Below, piece after piece: positions 37,501 through 52,500 of a stretch of 64,000 nucleotides of DNA. Both the position numbers and the translations under genes were made by a program. The first letter of the stretch is position 1, and the number at the start of each line of letters is the position of its first letter. Source of the DNA: Owenia fusiformis (lineage: Eukaryota; Annelida; Polychaeta; Sabellida; Oweniidae); assembly GCA_903813345.2 (NCBI GenBank), contig CAIIXF020000007.1, forward strand, positions 5,730 through 69,729. The letters run 5' to 3'. The notes below the pieces were generated by a model that worked only from the letters and a program-made list of their open reading frames with translations, was not told the DNA's origin and ran no database searches.

Positions 37501-40500
37501 TGTATTACATTGAATTGGTTAATGCATCTCAAGTTTAAAGTATTGAGTGAGTTGTTTCTACAGTATTGATACTGCAAAACCTTTGAACACTCGAGGTTTT
37601 ATAATCGTTATAATTGGTACAGCATCTAACCAGACATTTTGTCAGTCTGTGATGTGTAGAATGTCCATCTTATTTATTTGAATATTATGAAAGGGTTGAC
37701 CATTATTAGCTAAATCATGTATGTTTATTACCTTACACTGGTTTCACTGTATATGTATATTAGCCATGTTATACCCCTGATTCTATGTGCATTCATCCAT
37801 CTTTGTTTTATCCTTTTTTTCAGAATTTACCTCAGGAGTACAAAAAATGGTTATCAAGGTATGTCTGTTTTAAAACTCAAAATAGTATTTCATCTCCTGG
37901 CGAAGAAAGTTGTCAATTACTCAAAAGTATTTGATCAATTCATTTTGCAAATGTACCTGTGATGTGTATAGGTGATTGTTAGAAAACTTGCAAAAACAAA
38001 TCAGCCTTTTTGTGTATAAGAGTTAAAGTATGGATAGGCGCTTAATTCGATGATTCCTTAATACTGACATTTTCACAGTTATGTGAACACATCACATTAT
38101 TGTTTTATCATTAAAATTATAGACATTATGATGTGGGGTTATCCACAACACTATAGTATACACTATCAATCAAAAGTATGAATCAAAACATATCTGCTCT
38201 TACCAACTTACCAATCTGAATCAACTGAGTTAATGACAACATGCTACACCTGTTTATTATCTTGTAGGTGCTGTATATTACATGAATACAGGGTCAGTGG
38301 TTACAGAAATAATTGACAGCATCTACAGTAATAAGGTAATTGAAATAGAGGATGTTCTTTTTATTCCATAGTTAAAGTCATCATCAGAATCGTCTGAAAT
38401 TAAGTGATTTAATTCGAATTTTCCAAACGATCCGGCGATGTTGACACTTAGTCTGAAGTAGCAAAAATCCATAAACCATTGCATAAGGCGCCGTATGCTA
38501 TGGTTAAGTGAAAATTTGTCAAAAATATCATATTTTACCACTGATTACAAAAATACCGTTTTTTTCACATGTATCCTATGAATATCATGCTAACTATGGA
38601 ATAATATGTTTTATTTGATGGTATGTAGTCTTTTGTTGTGGATGATTTTCTATAGCCTTACAAATGCGACATGTCAGAGATTCTACAATTCATATTCTAA
38701 GTTTTAAATTTGGTGGACTTATTATCCATTTATAAAAGTGTCTTAAAGGTGCAACAATTAGTGCAGGGGGGCCATTCAATGATCATCAACCAGTGTCAAA
38801 ATATATTTAAGTTTGGATATTTCATTAAGACTAACATATATTCTTATTATCTACAAAGAAACCCCCTGGATGAAAATTATTTCAGCTGATATTCCTCTTG
38901 AAATGTGGTGGATCTTAAAAATCTATAAGTGGTACTCCCTTTATAGAAGCTTTGAACTGAATTTACACTTCTTAATGCTGAAATCGATAGTTTATACATA
39001 CATTTCAAGAAAATAAGTATGTCAAAGAAGGTGTTGATAGATCAGAAAAAATAAAACATTTCGAATTTTCTCTCTACAGACCTTGTTGCCCCTTTAAGGT
39101 GCTCCGACAGGGACTTCTTTGCACATAGTAATAATGAAAATCTATCTGTCAAAGTTTTCAGATAACGTGTGGGTAAAATAGTCCATAAATAAATCAAACT
39201 GAGTTTCAAAATGCTTATTGGCTACATATCACTTATTGTACTTAATGTTCTGTTTCTTCCTTGAGGAAAGGGGTTTTGCAGTTTGAAGGATTTCCTGTGA
39301 TATTTAGAAATACAATTTATGCATATACGTGTAGTAGTCAGAATGAAGGGCTAAATAAAATCACCTTGTTAGGAATCACCATGTTAGCCTATCAAATGGT
39401 GCCATTTTCACTACCTTATTTCATGTTTTTAGAATGAAGAGATTTGCCTTCCTGAGTTTCTCATCTGGGCTGAGAGTAACAAACAGTTGTTGGACACAGT
39501 CTGTAGAATAGACTGTAGTAAGGTATGGTGATTTATGTTCATGTAGAGTATAGATATGGCCGTGAGAGTCGTACATGTAAAATTATTAATATAAAATTAA
39601 TATAAATAAATATTGAGCCAATTAACACAAAACACAATACCTTGGAAAATAATGGCTAATTTAAGTTAATTAGCTACAAGAGTTTACACTTTGACATAAC
39701 TGTTAATTAGCTCAATTGGATATATTATAATACCATCTCCAACTCATCTTCTTGGGCGAAAATAAATCTCCAACTGGTGGTGTAAGCTGGGGAAGGAGGT
39801 GAGGGAAAAGAATCGAAATGTATAACTTACATTGATGTTAATGGATTTTGTACGCACCTAGGGAGAAAACCCTCCAACTACAATCCTATCGATATCTCGT
39901 CTGAAGTCTCATCTCGTACTCTCGAGATCTGAAGCTTGATGTTTCGTTCAGTGTAACTTACCAGAAACATTTACCTGGGATAACCGGGGAATGGTCTTCT
40001 TAGGGCTTGTTCATACCTAAACCTTAACCGACTCTCACATTGCCATAAATGAAATTATTGTCAATAATTTGAATTTGCTTAAGATTAAACAAATTGATAA
40101 GTAGACTAGACTAGCTCAATAATCAATATACAGAATTGACAGTCTGGAAAGGTAGAGTTATAAATGAATTTTTTTCAATTCAAAAAGAAAATCAAGAGTA
40201 ATTTTACATGTACATATTAAACTGTGAAGCTTTCATCTTTCTGTCACTACCAGAATTGGTGACATATCGTTATATTCTCCAGCTTTTTTGTGGATGGTGA
40301 TCGGCAGTTGTTGTTTAGCATCTGTAATAGCGATCTTTGTCTTTAACAAATGACAGGTGGAGACATTTTGCACGGTGATGCCTTGTTAAATGTTCATTTT
40401 GTCAGTCAAGTTGACCAAATTTTGATTTTTACTATTTTTAGTCCCCTCCCAAAGATACTAATGATGATGACACAGATTCCCTAACCAATCAAAAGATCTG

Positions 40501-43500
40501 TTACGTATGGTCACAGATTACTCAGGAAAATGAGGCTAAGAAACCTTCTTCAAGATCAAAACAAGCATCCTGTTTACTTAATGGGTGTATTTACATCTAT
40601 GGAGGAAGGGATGGTAGTATGGGCATGAAAGATCTGTGGAAATATGATATAGGTAGAGAATAATGGTTAACCTTAACACGTATTTATTCCATTGTAATAT
40701 CAAATACCTGATTCTAGTAATTTTAGATCCTCGAGCCTTTTAATGGTTAACATTTAGAAGGTCTGTATAGAAGAAGGAGATAATGCAAAAAGTATAATTC
40801 TTCTCCATAGTACTTTCTTTCTACAAACATCAGCTAAGAAATTCCTAAATTCATTTTTGTAACCACAGAAATATTGATGTTACAGACCATTGATTTTGGA
40901 ACTCCTCAAAATTTTAAATATGTTTTATTTTACATAAAGCTCAAAATAACTGTATGTTTGATCCTTTATTTGCAGTGAAGAACAAGTGGTCATCTATTCA
41001 GTTTAAGGGTGAGAGGCCATACTACTTGGAGGAACACACTATGGTAGCTTACAAGGTATGCAGAAAAGCATTACATTACTGTTATATCTTAGTTAACCAT
41101 AGCAGCAATTAAAAGATCAATGCATATATATAAGATGTAAAATGAATGCATTTCATATTTTGGGATTTTAGAATATCTTCAAATGGTTCCTACACACCTT
41201 TTACATAATTTTTTTGAATTATTTGTTTTGTATTAAGATTATACTTTGACTGTATAGGTACAAACTATTGAAGCAATTGATATTGTATTAAATTGTAAAT
41301 TCCTTTTTATTATTATATTTTTTATTTATTTTGGTTCCACTGTGTTTAAATATAGCAAATGTTGAGAAAACAAATGAGGAACAAAGATATGTCACAATAA
41401 ATTACATCTACATGTACTCATGATTTAAAGATTCTCGCAATCTTTATCCAATCAGCGTTTGCGAGTGTGTCGGCTCACGTATAAAAGGCGAATCCAACTC
41501 AAATCCATGCAGGGGTGTATGAGGTACTCGAAATAGGAGAGCTCGTGAAATCTGAATTTATATGCACATGGTCAATGTTTACACATGTTTGGAGTTATTG
41601 AAGAAAATGTGATATGGGTGTGGTTCCGAATTTGAAGTCATTGCTGGAAAATATGATTTTAATACGTGAAATTATATCTATAAATACAGCACTAAAAATA
41701 ACAGCACACATGAAGTACATGTATGATTGTGTCCAGAAATGTTTGAAACCCTTACAGAAAATTCTGTCTGCATTTTGTCACCATTGCTCTTTCTTCCCGC
41801 ATTCTAGTGCTGTTTGAATGAATATATCAATAAATGTATTTCTAACTAAAATATATCACATTTTTGTGAAACCACAAACATTTAGATCATAAAAAAATAT
41901 TCAATACTTGAGTGAGCACGATATGCAAGGGTTACTAAGTTGACACAGTAAATGACCACTGATATTGTGTTAGCAAATATGTATTAGCAGAATACGCTGT
42001 GTGCATGGACTAACACCCCTCACTTTCATATTGAAGTGACTAATTGGTTTATGTTTACGTTTTAATGTGTTTTGGGTTCCTTGTTACAGCAAGGGGGGCC
42101 AGTAAAGTAGACTAACATGTTTGCATGGCAAATTTTGATCGAATATGTGAGACACTTTAAGATATATAGACCGAAGAGCAGAGGTAATTTTGTCGAATAC
42201 ACCCCGCAGGGTTAGGCACAAACGTTTTCTGAACCCAGAACGACCGAAGGGAGACGATATTACTCTTGCTCTGAGGTCTATATTACGATTCTAACATGAA
42301 AACTCACCAAAATGTTTCGAATATTCATTATGGTCCGCCATTACTACAACCCGCCGTTATGACGTCACACATTACACGTAGTACCAGGGGTAATCTTCGC
42401 GAATATACCCGGGTGAAATGTTGACTTTGTTTACAGTTTATAGAAGGCGTGAATACAGTCATGTTCGAATCACATATACATATGTCCTAATATTTTATCG
42501 TTTCCAGGGTAAGATTTATCTGTTTGGTGGTGAGTTTGGCTCGACTTACTCTGATGAAGCCCCTCTATGGATATTCTGTACAAGTAAGTGAAAGTATTAT
42601 ACATGTGCATGTACCTAAAATGTCACAAAATACTTTCCTGCCACTGTTTAACATCTTGTTTTTACTTTCATCTGTGTGTCACTGATGGATCATCTTGAGT
42701 TTAACATGCATGGTGCATCTGCGCAAAGTTCCAAATGAAGAAAGAAGTTACAAATGCTACATTAGTCCAAGTGTTTGTTGAATTATACACTTACACTAAC
42801 TGATTTGTGGCCTTTATTATTATTATGTTGCTTTATATGGGCAAACATGCCAAAATACTGTCCAATTCCAAACTCAATCATTAAAATTGTCATCTTTTAC
42901 TCTGTTCCTTCCAATTGTAGGTTCAGAGACCTGGGAGAAACATCATATAGATTCAGAGGTGTTGAGTCCAGACAGTAGGAGGGGCCATACAGCTGTTGTA
43001 TCATCTAATGCCATGCATATATATGGGGGATACATTGATCTTAAAGGTTCCAATAGTGAACTATGGTGCTTTGATTTTGGTAAGTGATCTTTCCAAGAGA
43101 ATGGAATTTGGAAAACAAAGGAATGGCTGTTAGATTTCTGATTTAAACTGCCCATTGGGGGTGACTCGAACCATGCATGATTATTGGACCACAAAGCACC
43201 ATGAAACTAATTAGTTTTGTCCTTGTAATCAGAAGCTTGCAACATTGATATTTTAAAATGATTCCTGAATTTTAAAAAAAGCATGTGGCATTTGTTGAGT
43301 GAGGGGTGTTGGTGTATACCTCCTTATAGATATTCACCCTCCATATACTTGCATATAAAAAGCAATTCCACAGTCAAAATAGCATAGTTCAAGAGGATAA
43401 CATGCCCGTAGCCAGCCACACACAAAAATGTTTTCATGCTTAACCAACTTCACATTGTGACCACACAAGGGTATGTGTTATTAACAAGACACCAGGGGTG

Positions 43501-46500
43501 GCCACGAAAGCAAGGGAGGGGACCTAAAAAAATCCACGCTTGTTCAGAAGAAAATAAGGGCCTAAATTTTGAAAAATGCCCAGTAATTCCCTAATGTTGT
43601 TAAAAATGACTAGTTAGTTTATTTAGACGGAACAAAATTCGAGCCAAATTATCATGGCCTGTAAAATAATAGCTTGTGAGTGATGTAGCCAGAGGGCATG
43701 CTCTCCTGGAAAATTTAGGAGTTTTGGGCTGATTTAGTGCGTTCTGGGCGATTCTAGGATCAAAATAAATGATTTACGTATTTCCAAAAAATTGAATTTT
43801 TAGGCTTATTTGGCGCATTCTGGGCAATTCTGGTGCATTCTGAGCAATTCTAAGATGAAAATATATGATTTATTAAAAAATCAGGGACATGCTCTGCTGA
43901 AAAAGTTAAGATTTTTGGGCTGATTTAGTGCATTCTGGGCGATTCTAGGATGTTTTTAAATAAAAATTGAATATTTAGGCTTATTTGGCACCTTCTGAGC
44001 GATTAAACGATCAAAATATATGATTCATTTCTGAATCATTTAGTTGCCTCACTATTCTTGTCAATTTAGAATTTTATAAAAATCACATCAAAATACACCG
44101 TTCGTATGTCACCAAATGTTACCTTCCACCTCGAAATGTCAGAAAATTCTTCAAGAAAGCAAAAAAGGTAGGTCCACATTATTTTAGGAGATATCTGGGG
44201 GGGGGGCTCGCACGAACCCCCCCCCCCCTGGCTACTGGCCTGGATAATTAGCCTTCAATGAGTTTTAGATGAATGCTTATGACATGTAAACTAGATAAGA
44301 AAAATTCAATGCATGGTATCTCCTATATTATAGAAACAGAAGCATGGCACTTGGCCTACTCGACTTCCCTCCAAAATGAAGGTCCAGGGGCGAGACATTG
44401 GCACAGTGCAGTTGTGCATGATAATTCTATGTGGGTGTATGGAGGAATGCAAGATCTTGCACCAAAGGATGACTTGTGGCAGTGGAGTTTCAGTAAGTTT
44501 AGAATGATGCACAAAATGAGAAATATCATTGTGCACTAAATGAGGATCACGGTTTCTGAGAAAATTAGTTCATTTTTGATGTACCATTGCTACTATTTTA
44601 GCACCTCAACCCAATCAAATTGTAATGATTTAAAATCCAAGCAAGTCAAAACAATTTATTAAGATTTTTTGACTGATAAGTATCATCACTGGGGAGTATC
44701 GTGATGCAACAACACCGTGTTGTTGCATCAAGATGGCCAGACTTCCGGTGATAGATTTTCGTACGATATTTTGTTTCCCCAATTAAACCCATTTCTAGGA
44801 CGAGTTGCTCAATAACCATACACGTGCAGTTAGCGCACGATCTATATTTAAAGAAACTGTCATTAGTATACATGTACCATCACCAAGAAGCAATAAGTTC
44901 ACGGTTTTAGTTCCTCACTATTGATGCAACAACACCAAACCGAAGATGCAACAACACTCCTCTAGATTTGAGCAATGATGCAGCAACACCAATTAATAGT
45001 ATAATTTCAGAAGACCATAAATCTCGAGAGGAACAGATGGCAAGCTTTAGTAATCCAATCTATTTTCATAAACCACTGTTCCATAGCTTGATGACCCTGA
45101 CTCCAGTTAGTATCATTCAAAATGGTGGACAAACATCTTTCGTTCTCGGTAAACATGATGAGCTATATGGAAATTATCTGTCATCCATCTGTGGAACAGT
45201 GATAAACTAGTAGATGTACGTTACCACTGTTTATCAAATTATAACTAAAACAGTTTAACTGTGACATTCGTGAGCTTATGTTGATGGGATGATTGCTTCA
45301 TCTATGATAATGATTATTTATTTCCTCCAATTTGGAGAGCCAACGTGTAAAAACGTCTAATTGACTTTATTAGAGAGGCCGTTTAATTACACGTTTAATG
45401 GAAATCTTGCACGACGCACATGTAGAATTATTGCTCTCTTTGGATTCCTTCTCTCCGACTGAGTAAAAAGGTAAGCAGTAAGCAAAAGTGATAAGATTAA
45501 GGGCCCAAAAAGGTAAATTGATAGGGGTACAGTTATCCCAGATATCCCGGGCCCTCGGGAAATATCATATTGTCTCTCGGAATAAAACCAATATTGAATC
45601 CCTCTCAGTAAATAACCTTTATATAATAGCATTGTATAACTGCAATATCTTTAAACCAAAACTCATCCTATACAACTCTTGGGGACGATATACAACTCTT
45701 CAACTTGATATATGACATAATACTTTGGGTGGGATAACAAAGGATATACAATATACAATTGTAGACCTCTCTTGAGGTCAACTGGCAAAATTGTATACCG
45801 ATACTGTAATCCTTGAAAGTTCGGAGGTCGAGGTCAACAGTACTCTCAGGGTTTACTGTCGAGGTATACACTTTGGCCAGTTGACCGAATAGAGAGGTTA
45901 ACAATTGTTTGTGAGTCCGAAGAATATAATAATTTGAAGGATATAATATACAATTGTAGACCTCTCTTAAGGTCAACTGGCAAAATTGTATACCGATACT
46001 GTGAACCTTGAAAGTACTGTTGATCAAGACCAGAGGTCGAGGACACTTTTGCCAGTTGACCGAAAAGAGAGGTTAACAATTGTTCTGTTAGTCCAAATAA
46101 TATAATAATTGGACGAATATATAATCGAATATCACGTGAACATATTTGATAAGTAAAGGTATCATATTTTAGCAAAAAATCCCCAAACCGTCGAATACTT
46201 GTAATTTTTTACACAACTTATTTTTTCAAAATTAAAAAAATTCAACATTAAAAAAACAATTTTTCAAAAATAGGGGTCAACAGTACCTAGTAGTGGTCAA
46301 CAGTTTACAATTGTTGACCTCCCCAGAGGTCAACCGGCAAAATTGTATACCGAGACTGTAAACCGAAAAACTACTGTTGACAGAGACCAAAGGTAGAGGT
46401 CAACAGTAGTTTCAAGGTTTACAGTCGAGGTGTATGATTTTAACGGTTGATCGAATGGAGGGGTCTACAACTGTTTTGTTAGTCCGAGTAAACTAATAAT

Positions 46501-49500
46501 ACACATATAGACGACAATCATCAATCGGCATGGCTTCATTTCACAACCTTTCCTCCTTACCACATTAGCAATATTTTTTTTAGAAAATCTGGAGACAGTG
46601 CAAGTAGCTTAACTCTGTATTTGGCACATCACGGCGTACTCATTAGTGAATTAAGGTTTATTTTAAGTCTCTATTTGTATTTTTGCTATACTTGTCGCCT
46701 AGTAAAGTCATTTTCATCAACGTTTACAAAATGTCCGTCTTCCATGTTTTTTTGTGACGTCATGAAACTTTTTTTCAGAAGTAGCGGTCAACAGTAGTAG
46801 CAGTCAACAGTACATAATTTTGACCGCTAATCACCCAATCAGAATCGAGTATTTCAGTTGTGGTACTAACAATACATTTTGTTGACCGCTCATCAACCAA
46901 TCAGAATTGAGTATTTCAATTGAGGTACTAACAACACAAAATGACTGATATCTGTTGTCTTTCCAAAATTATATTGGTTATTTGTAAGCAATTTCCATAC
47001 GGTAAATCAAGGGCATTCAATTTAGAAAATGTATAATCTTTATTTTTCAGGTATAATATCAATGAGATAATATCAATGAGATTGCCTCCCGGGGATTCTG
47101 TACTTTATTTAGTTTACCATGTATATCCTTTTAACTTTGATATAGACAAAGAAACCAAACAAAATATGTTTCGTTCATGGACCACTGATCATGACTCATG
47201 CGTTTTATTCATGTCCCGACCTACACCTGTAAACAGAACATACAGTTTCTCTTGTTGTTCAATGATACATTATATTGGCGTTTTTGCATCAGCACATTGG
47301 TGTTGTTGCATCATCGATAAGAATCAGAGTGGTGTTGTTGCATCAATAGTGAGGAATTAAAACCACGAATTTATCGCTTCTTGAAGATGCTACATGTATA
47401 CCAACGACAGTTTTTTAAAATATAGATCATGGGCTAACTGCATGTGTATGATTATTGAGCAACTCGTCCTAGAAATGGGTGTAAATTGGGAAAACAAAAC
47501 ATCGTACGAAAATCTATCACCGGAAGTCTGGCCATCTTGATGCAACAACACAGTGTTGTTGCATCACGATACCCCCCAGTGATCATGAAATGATTAAAAT
47601 GGATTGTTTCTAAGACATGTAGTCTACTGGTTTCTTGCTGTGGTTTATTTGGCTTTTCTAGTTTAGATTTAGCCTTGCCCAAGTCGGTCTGTTTTACTTA
47701 TTTTGATGTCTATTATGACCGCCTTGTACCAATGAGAAAGCCACATGCTTTACAGACTCAATGTTTATGTCAATAAAGGACGATTCTCGGTTTGGAGAAC
47801 GAAGTTCATCAATCTAAATGAGCATTATCCCTGCTTCGGAAAAATTTGATTTTTTTTACACAATATAGATTTGAATGTCTTCTTTTGAATAGTCATAATT
47901 TAATTTGGGTGATATTTCTAGATTTTTCGCAAAAAAATATTAGCGCAGTACACTGATGAACTTCTTTCCCCAAATCGAGACTTGTATTTTATTGAATCGG
48001 TCTATTTGAGCATTATCCCTGCTTCAGACCTATTTGTTATTTTTACATCCTGTAGATTTAATTGTCCTCTTTTGAATATTCATAGTTTAATTTGGGTAAT
48101 ATTTCTATATTTTTCATGAAAATTTTTTTAGCCCAGGAGGCTGTTCTCCAAACCGAGAATCGTCCTTTGACCAATCAATGATGGCTCTGTAGCATTTGCT
48201 CATTATTATGCACGGTAAAAACAATTCAACACTTTTCACGAACAAATCTTGCACAAATTCATCATGAAAATACAAATATTTTATCAGATAAATGTCAATC
48301 AGAGCTTAGTCGATGTCGGAGCATCAATTGGATACCCAAAGGTGAAAAGATTTCAACAAGAAACGTTGAAAAGTTTGCTGAAATGATCTAACATGATAGC
48401 TAGATCTAGGCTGAGATTCAGATCAATCCGACTTCATGGACGAGGTTTTCGTATATTTTCATCGCGAATTCAGTTTTAAATCAGCATTGAATCGCATGAT
48501 TTAATTTATATTAGTGACTGCTTACATTCCAATGTACATTTAATTACATAATATATTGTAACTCTAAAGATAATACTCTATCAGATCCCGGGATCAGATC
48601 ATTGAAAATTTTGAGTCGGAGATGGGTAGTTTGGTTTGATTATGCGAGTAAACCTGACATTGTTTTGATTGGTCAATCAGCCTGAAGTTACGTCGTGTCC
48701 ACACGATCTTGCCAATCAATACGGTTTTGTGATACCCCTGACAGCGTAGGAATTATAGAAATCTCGGAACCGCTGAATAACTTCTCATAATATCAGCGGG
48801 GATTCAATCAATTGTACAAGGTCGTAATAATTTAAGATCAGATAAGCAAAAATACTGACTTGGGCAAAGCTAGTTTATTTAGATTATTTGTGTGCAGTTT
48901 GAGACTTGGAAGTGACAGATAAACATTTTAATAAGCATTTGTTGCATTTTTCATTTTGAACCATCATAATAATTATAGTGTATTTATAATCAGTGACATT
49001 CTATTTTCCACTGGGTAATGATATACATTATTATTATTGTATACACTTTGCACTATACATCATCATAGGTATGTTATAATATACATTATCATGTCACTGC
49101 AATATTTTTCACACTCTGATTCATACATTTCCTGATTTGGACATCGAAAGGCCTCTTTCCCAGTCAAGAGTGTGGCCATATAGACTAGTCATATTCCCTG
49201 CCCATAAGCACATCCATTTGGGCCTTAAGGAATATTACTTGAGAAAGATGCTCATATATTCATCTCAAGAGAATGAAATATTTGTACAATATTTGATTTT
49301 TACTTTTATCATTAACATATGTTAATATTATAATAATGTTTTCTTCCAGTTACCAGAAACTGGTCACGCGTCAAAACAAAACCTGGACCAGGTAGCCTGT
49401 TTGGCCACACAGCCACTAAAGTTGCCGATGGTATGCTCCTGTATGGTGGGGAGATAGAGGGGGTATTAAGGAATGAACTCTGGAAATATCACTTTGGTAA

Positions 49501-52500
49501 GTAAACCAACGGTACATGTACTTTGCTGAAAAATCCACAGCAATGTAGAAAACAAAAAAAATCTCTTTTATTTTTTATTTACATGTAGAACATATGATTC
49601 GTCAAGAATTTAGTGAAAACTATTAATCTGACATAAGATTATCACATACATGTACTACTGAGCTAGGAAAAAGTTTTAATCATTTTTATTTCATTTTACT
49701 ATCACTCTCCCTCCTCCTCCCCAACAACTATTAATGTGCTCTTATTTATACTTAATTATTTATTTGCGCTATTACTATATTCAATTTATGTTTAATCAAC
49801 CAGTATATACACCTATTTTAGGTATCCACTGTAAATAATTTGTATTTTGATTTATTGTTATATGAAGGGAATAAGAAATAAATAAAAAATAAATAATCAT
49901 ATTTAATGTTTTATATTTCAGGATCTCAAGTTTGGCAGAAGATTCTAAGTCCTTCTATTATAGCACCTCCAAGAATTTGGCACAGTATGTGTCTGGTTAC
50001 TCCACTGAATCTTGCTGCTTCCCAGGCTGACAGGACACAATCAGTGCCTTATCTGCGGGACAGCCATGACCAGCCTGATGCAAATCATGACACACCACAA
50101 AGACCATATTCTAGCCCTCCAGTGATCTCAGATAACACAGGACCAGTGTTTAAGAATCGAGTGTCTCCTTTACCCAGTCCCATGAAGGATTATTATGAAT
50201 CAAATTTACAAGAACATGTGAAATCGAATCAGGTGGTGCCTGTAAACAAGAAATCCAATCAACCACAAATATTGAGTCCTTCTGGCAATATCATGCGGAA
50301 TATAGCCTTCAAATCTGCATTACCGAAACGACAGCTTTTCAAGGAGACTGAGGACACAAAAAAGCTGCTACATTATGGCCAATCAGATTCCACCGATTCT
50401 ATGAATATGCTAAGCTTTGATAATATTACCTATAAAGGAAGTCAAGATTCTTTACTTGGTTCTCGAGAAAAAGTTCGTCCAAATAACTGTGATAAAAATT
50501 TGTCCAATTTGAAGTCTAAGTACAAACTGAAAGCCAGTATTTTACCTGATAAATCAGTTTTATATAGATTGACTCGTTCTAGAGAGAAACTATCGAAATC
50601 CAGTAGTATTGAGACACTGGATTTGAAAAATGAACGGAATGTTTCCAGAAATCCAGGATCTATGGTCCAACAGACTCATGATTTACAACGAAAATGTATC
50701 AGTATTGGTGATCTCACCCAGGGGTGCACAACAGATGACTACGTCCCAGGATTAGTACGCAGTGGGTCGTTAGAATCCCTTACTTCATCCCCTAGGGGGG
50801 AGATCACATCATTTACTCAACTTGATCAAATTATTAGTCAAAGTGATGAAATGGAATCCAAACAAAGCTCAGGTGTTAATATACACATTTTGAATAACCA
50901 TAGATCTGAAACATACCAGGAGAAATATGAAGATATTAACCTTGTTGATATTGAGGATTATGACTATGATGCAATAAACCAAGATGATACCAGTACTACA
51001 CAGCATAATATATTGAACAATTGGATGATGAAGGGTTCCAAGGAAGAAGAGGAGCTGCTGAGCCCAAGTCTGCCATATCTTATTGGAAATCAGCATTCCA
51101 TACCAAAAACGGACACAACTGTATTGCAATATGGATACTCACAAACTGAATCAAATCAAGTCTGGAGTGATACAATAATTACTGTACAACAAAATGGTAT
51201 ATGTAAAACTGAACAGAGCTCAATTGAAAAATATAGGAGATCAGCAAGAAAAGTTGAAGTGAAATTTCCAGCTGACTCTCCCACCAGTAATAACAACAAT
51301 TTTGAATCCTCTAGTCATGAAAGTAAACCACAAACTGATATCACCAAGGTACATGAAGTGTCTGCAAACAATGCCAAGTATATGGCTGATCCCACCAGTA
51401 TTGATAAGTATAGATGTCAGCAGCAAGCAACAAAAGGTCAAGGTCGAGGTCATGCGCGGTCACATACCCACCAGGGTACAGTGATCAAAAAAGATGTAGT
51501 GAATACCCGGAATGTTCCAAAAGATCTCTTCTGCTCACAGGGTAAAAAGGTAAGGTGTGATCGTAAAATGAGTGAATTTACTGAAACAGGCTATGTAATT
51601 ACTACTTATATCATACAACATATGCAATGTAATAAGGTTATTTTGAAATAATATTGAAAAAATAAAGAAATCAAACAAAATGCTGATATTTGCTTTTTGT
51701 TCTGCAAATCATACTTCTGCTCTGTTTGTGTTTTCTTTGTGAAACTCTCCTGTTTCACTTCATAATTACTATTTTAAGTAAAAGCCTACTTCAGAAAAAC
51801 GAAATGTTCTAAAACTCATTCAAAATGATGAGATACACAGAATTGATCATTATGATTATATCCATTGGACTTTGTATGTTTAGAAATGCTTTTATGTTTC
51901 AGAAGCACGCTATAGCAAATACAAGCTTGCTGGTGATTGGGGGTCGGGAGAGTAAGTCTAAAAACATCACCATCAACCCAATAACAATATGGAAGTGTGA
52001 ACTTATACCAGGTATTAATTTAACATATATTACTCTAGCTGTTATGTAGTATAAAGTAATCAAAGGCTATTGATCTCTCCTGGAGTCGACTACTACCTTA
52101 CTAAGACTGTAAGAATTAAATCTCTACACAGAGACTGCTATTTAACATATACATTTTAAGAATACAATTTCAAAAGTTAAGTTAATAATGTTTAGTCAAT
52201 TAATTTTCATTAGCAATTTATTCAGCTGTCACGAATTCAAACTGTCGACCAGTCAATATATAATACAATACAATACATATATCTTAAATTGTTCCCAGTT
52301 CTGAGCTGTCTAATACATTAAATTTCCACTGCCACATACAAACTGAGAAGACTACTCAGATTCAAGCTTATTTATAAAACAGCGTATAAATGATATGTAG
52401 ATCCTTACTTGAAAATTGTTTAAATAAGAAACAATTTTTTCCAGGTTGCCATAGGACACCACAGCAAATCCGAAGATTACACAAGGAACTGAACCCTTCA

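Noticed and set aside
45668-46175. Two ~110-codon minus-strand frames
   Set aside because: Both are generated by the palindromic ~150-bp repeats inside the large fold-back element.
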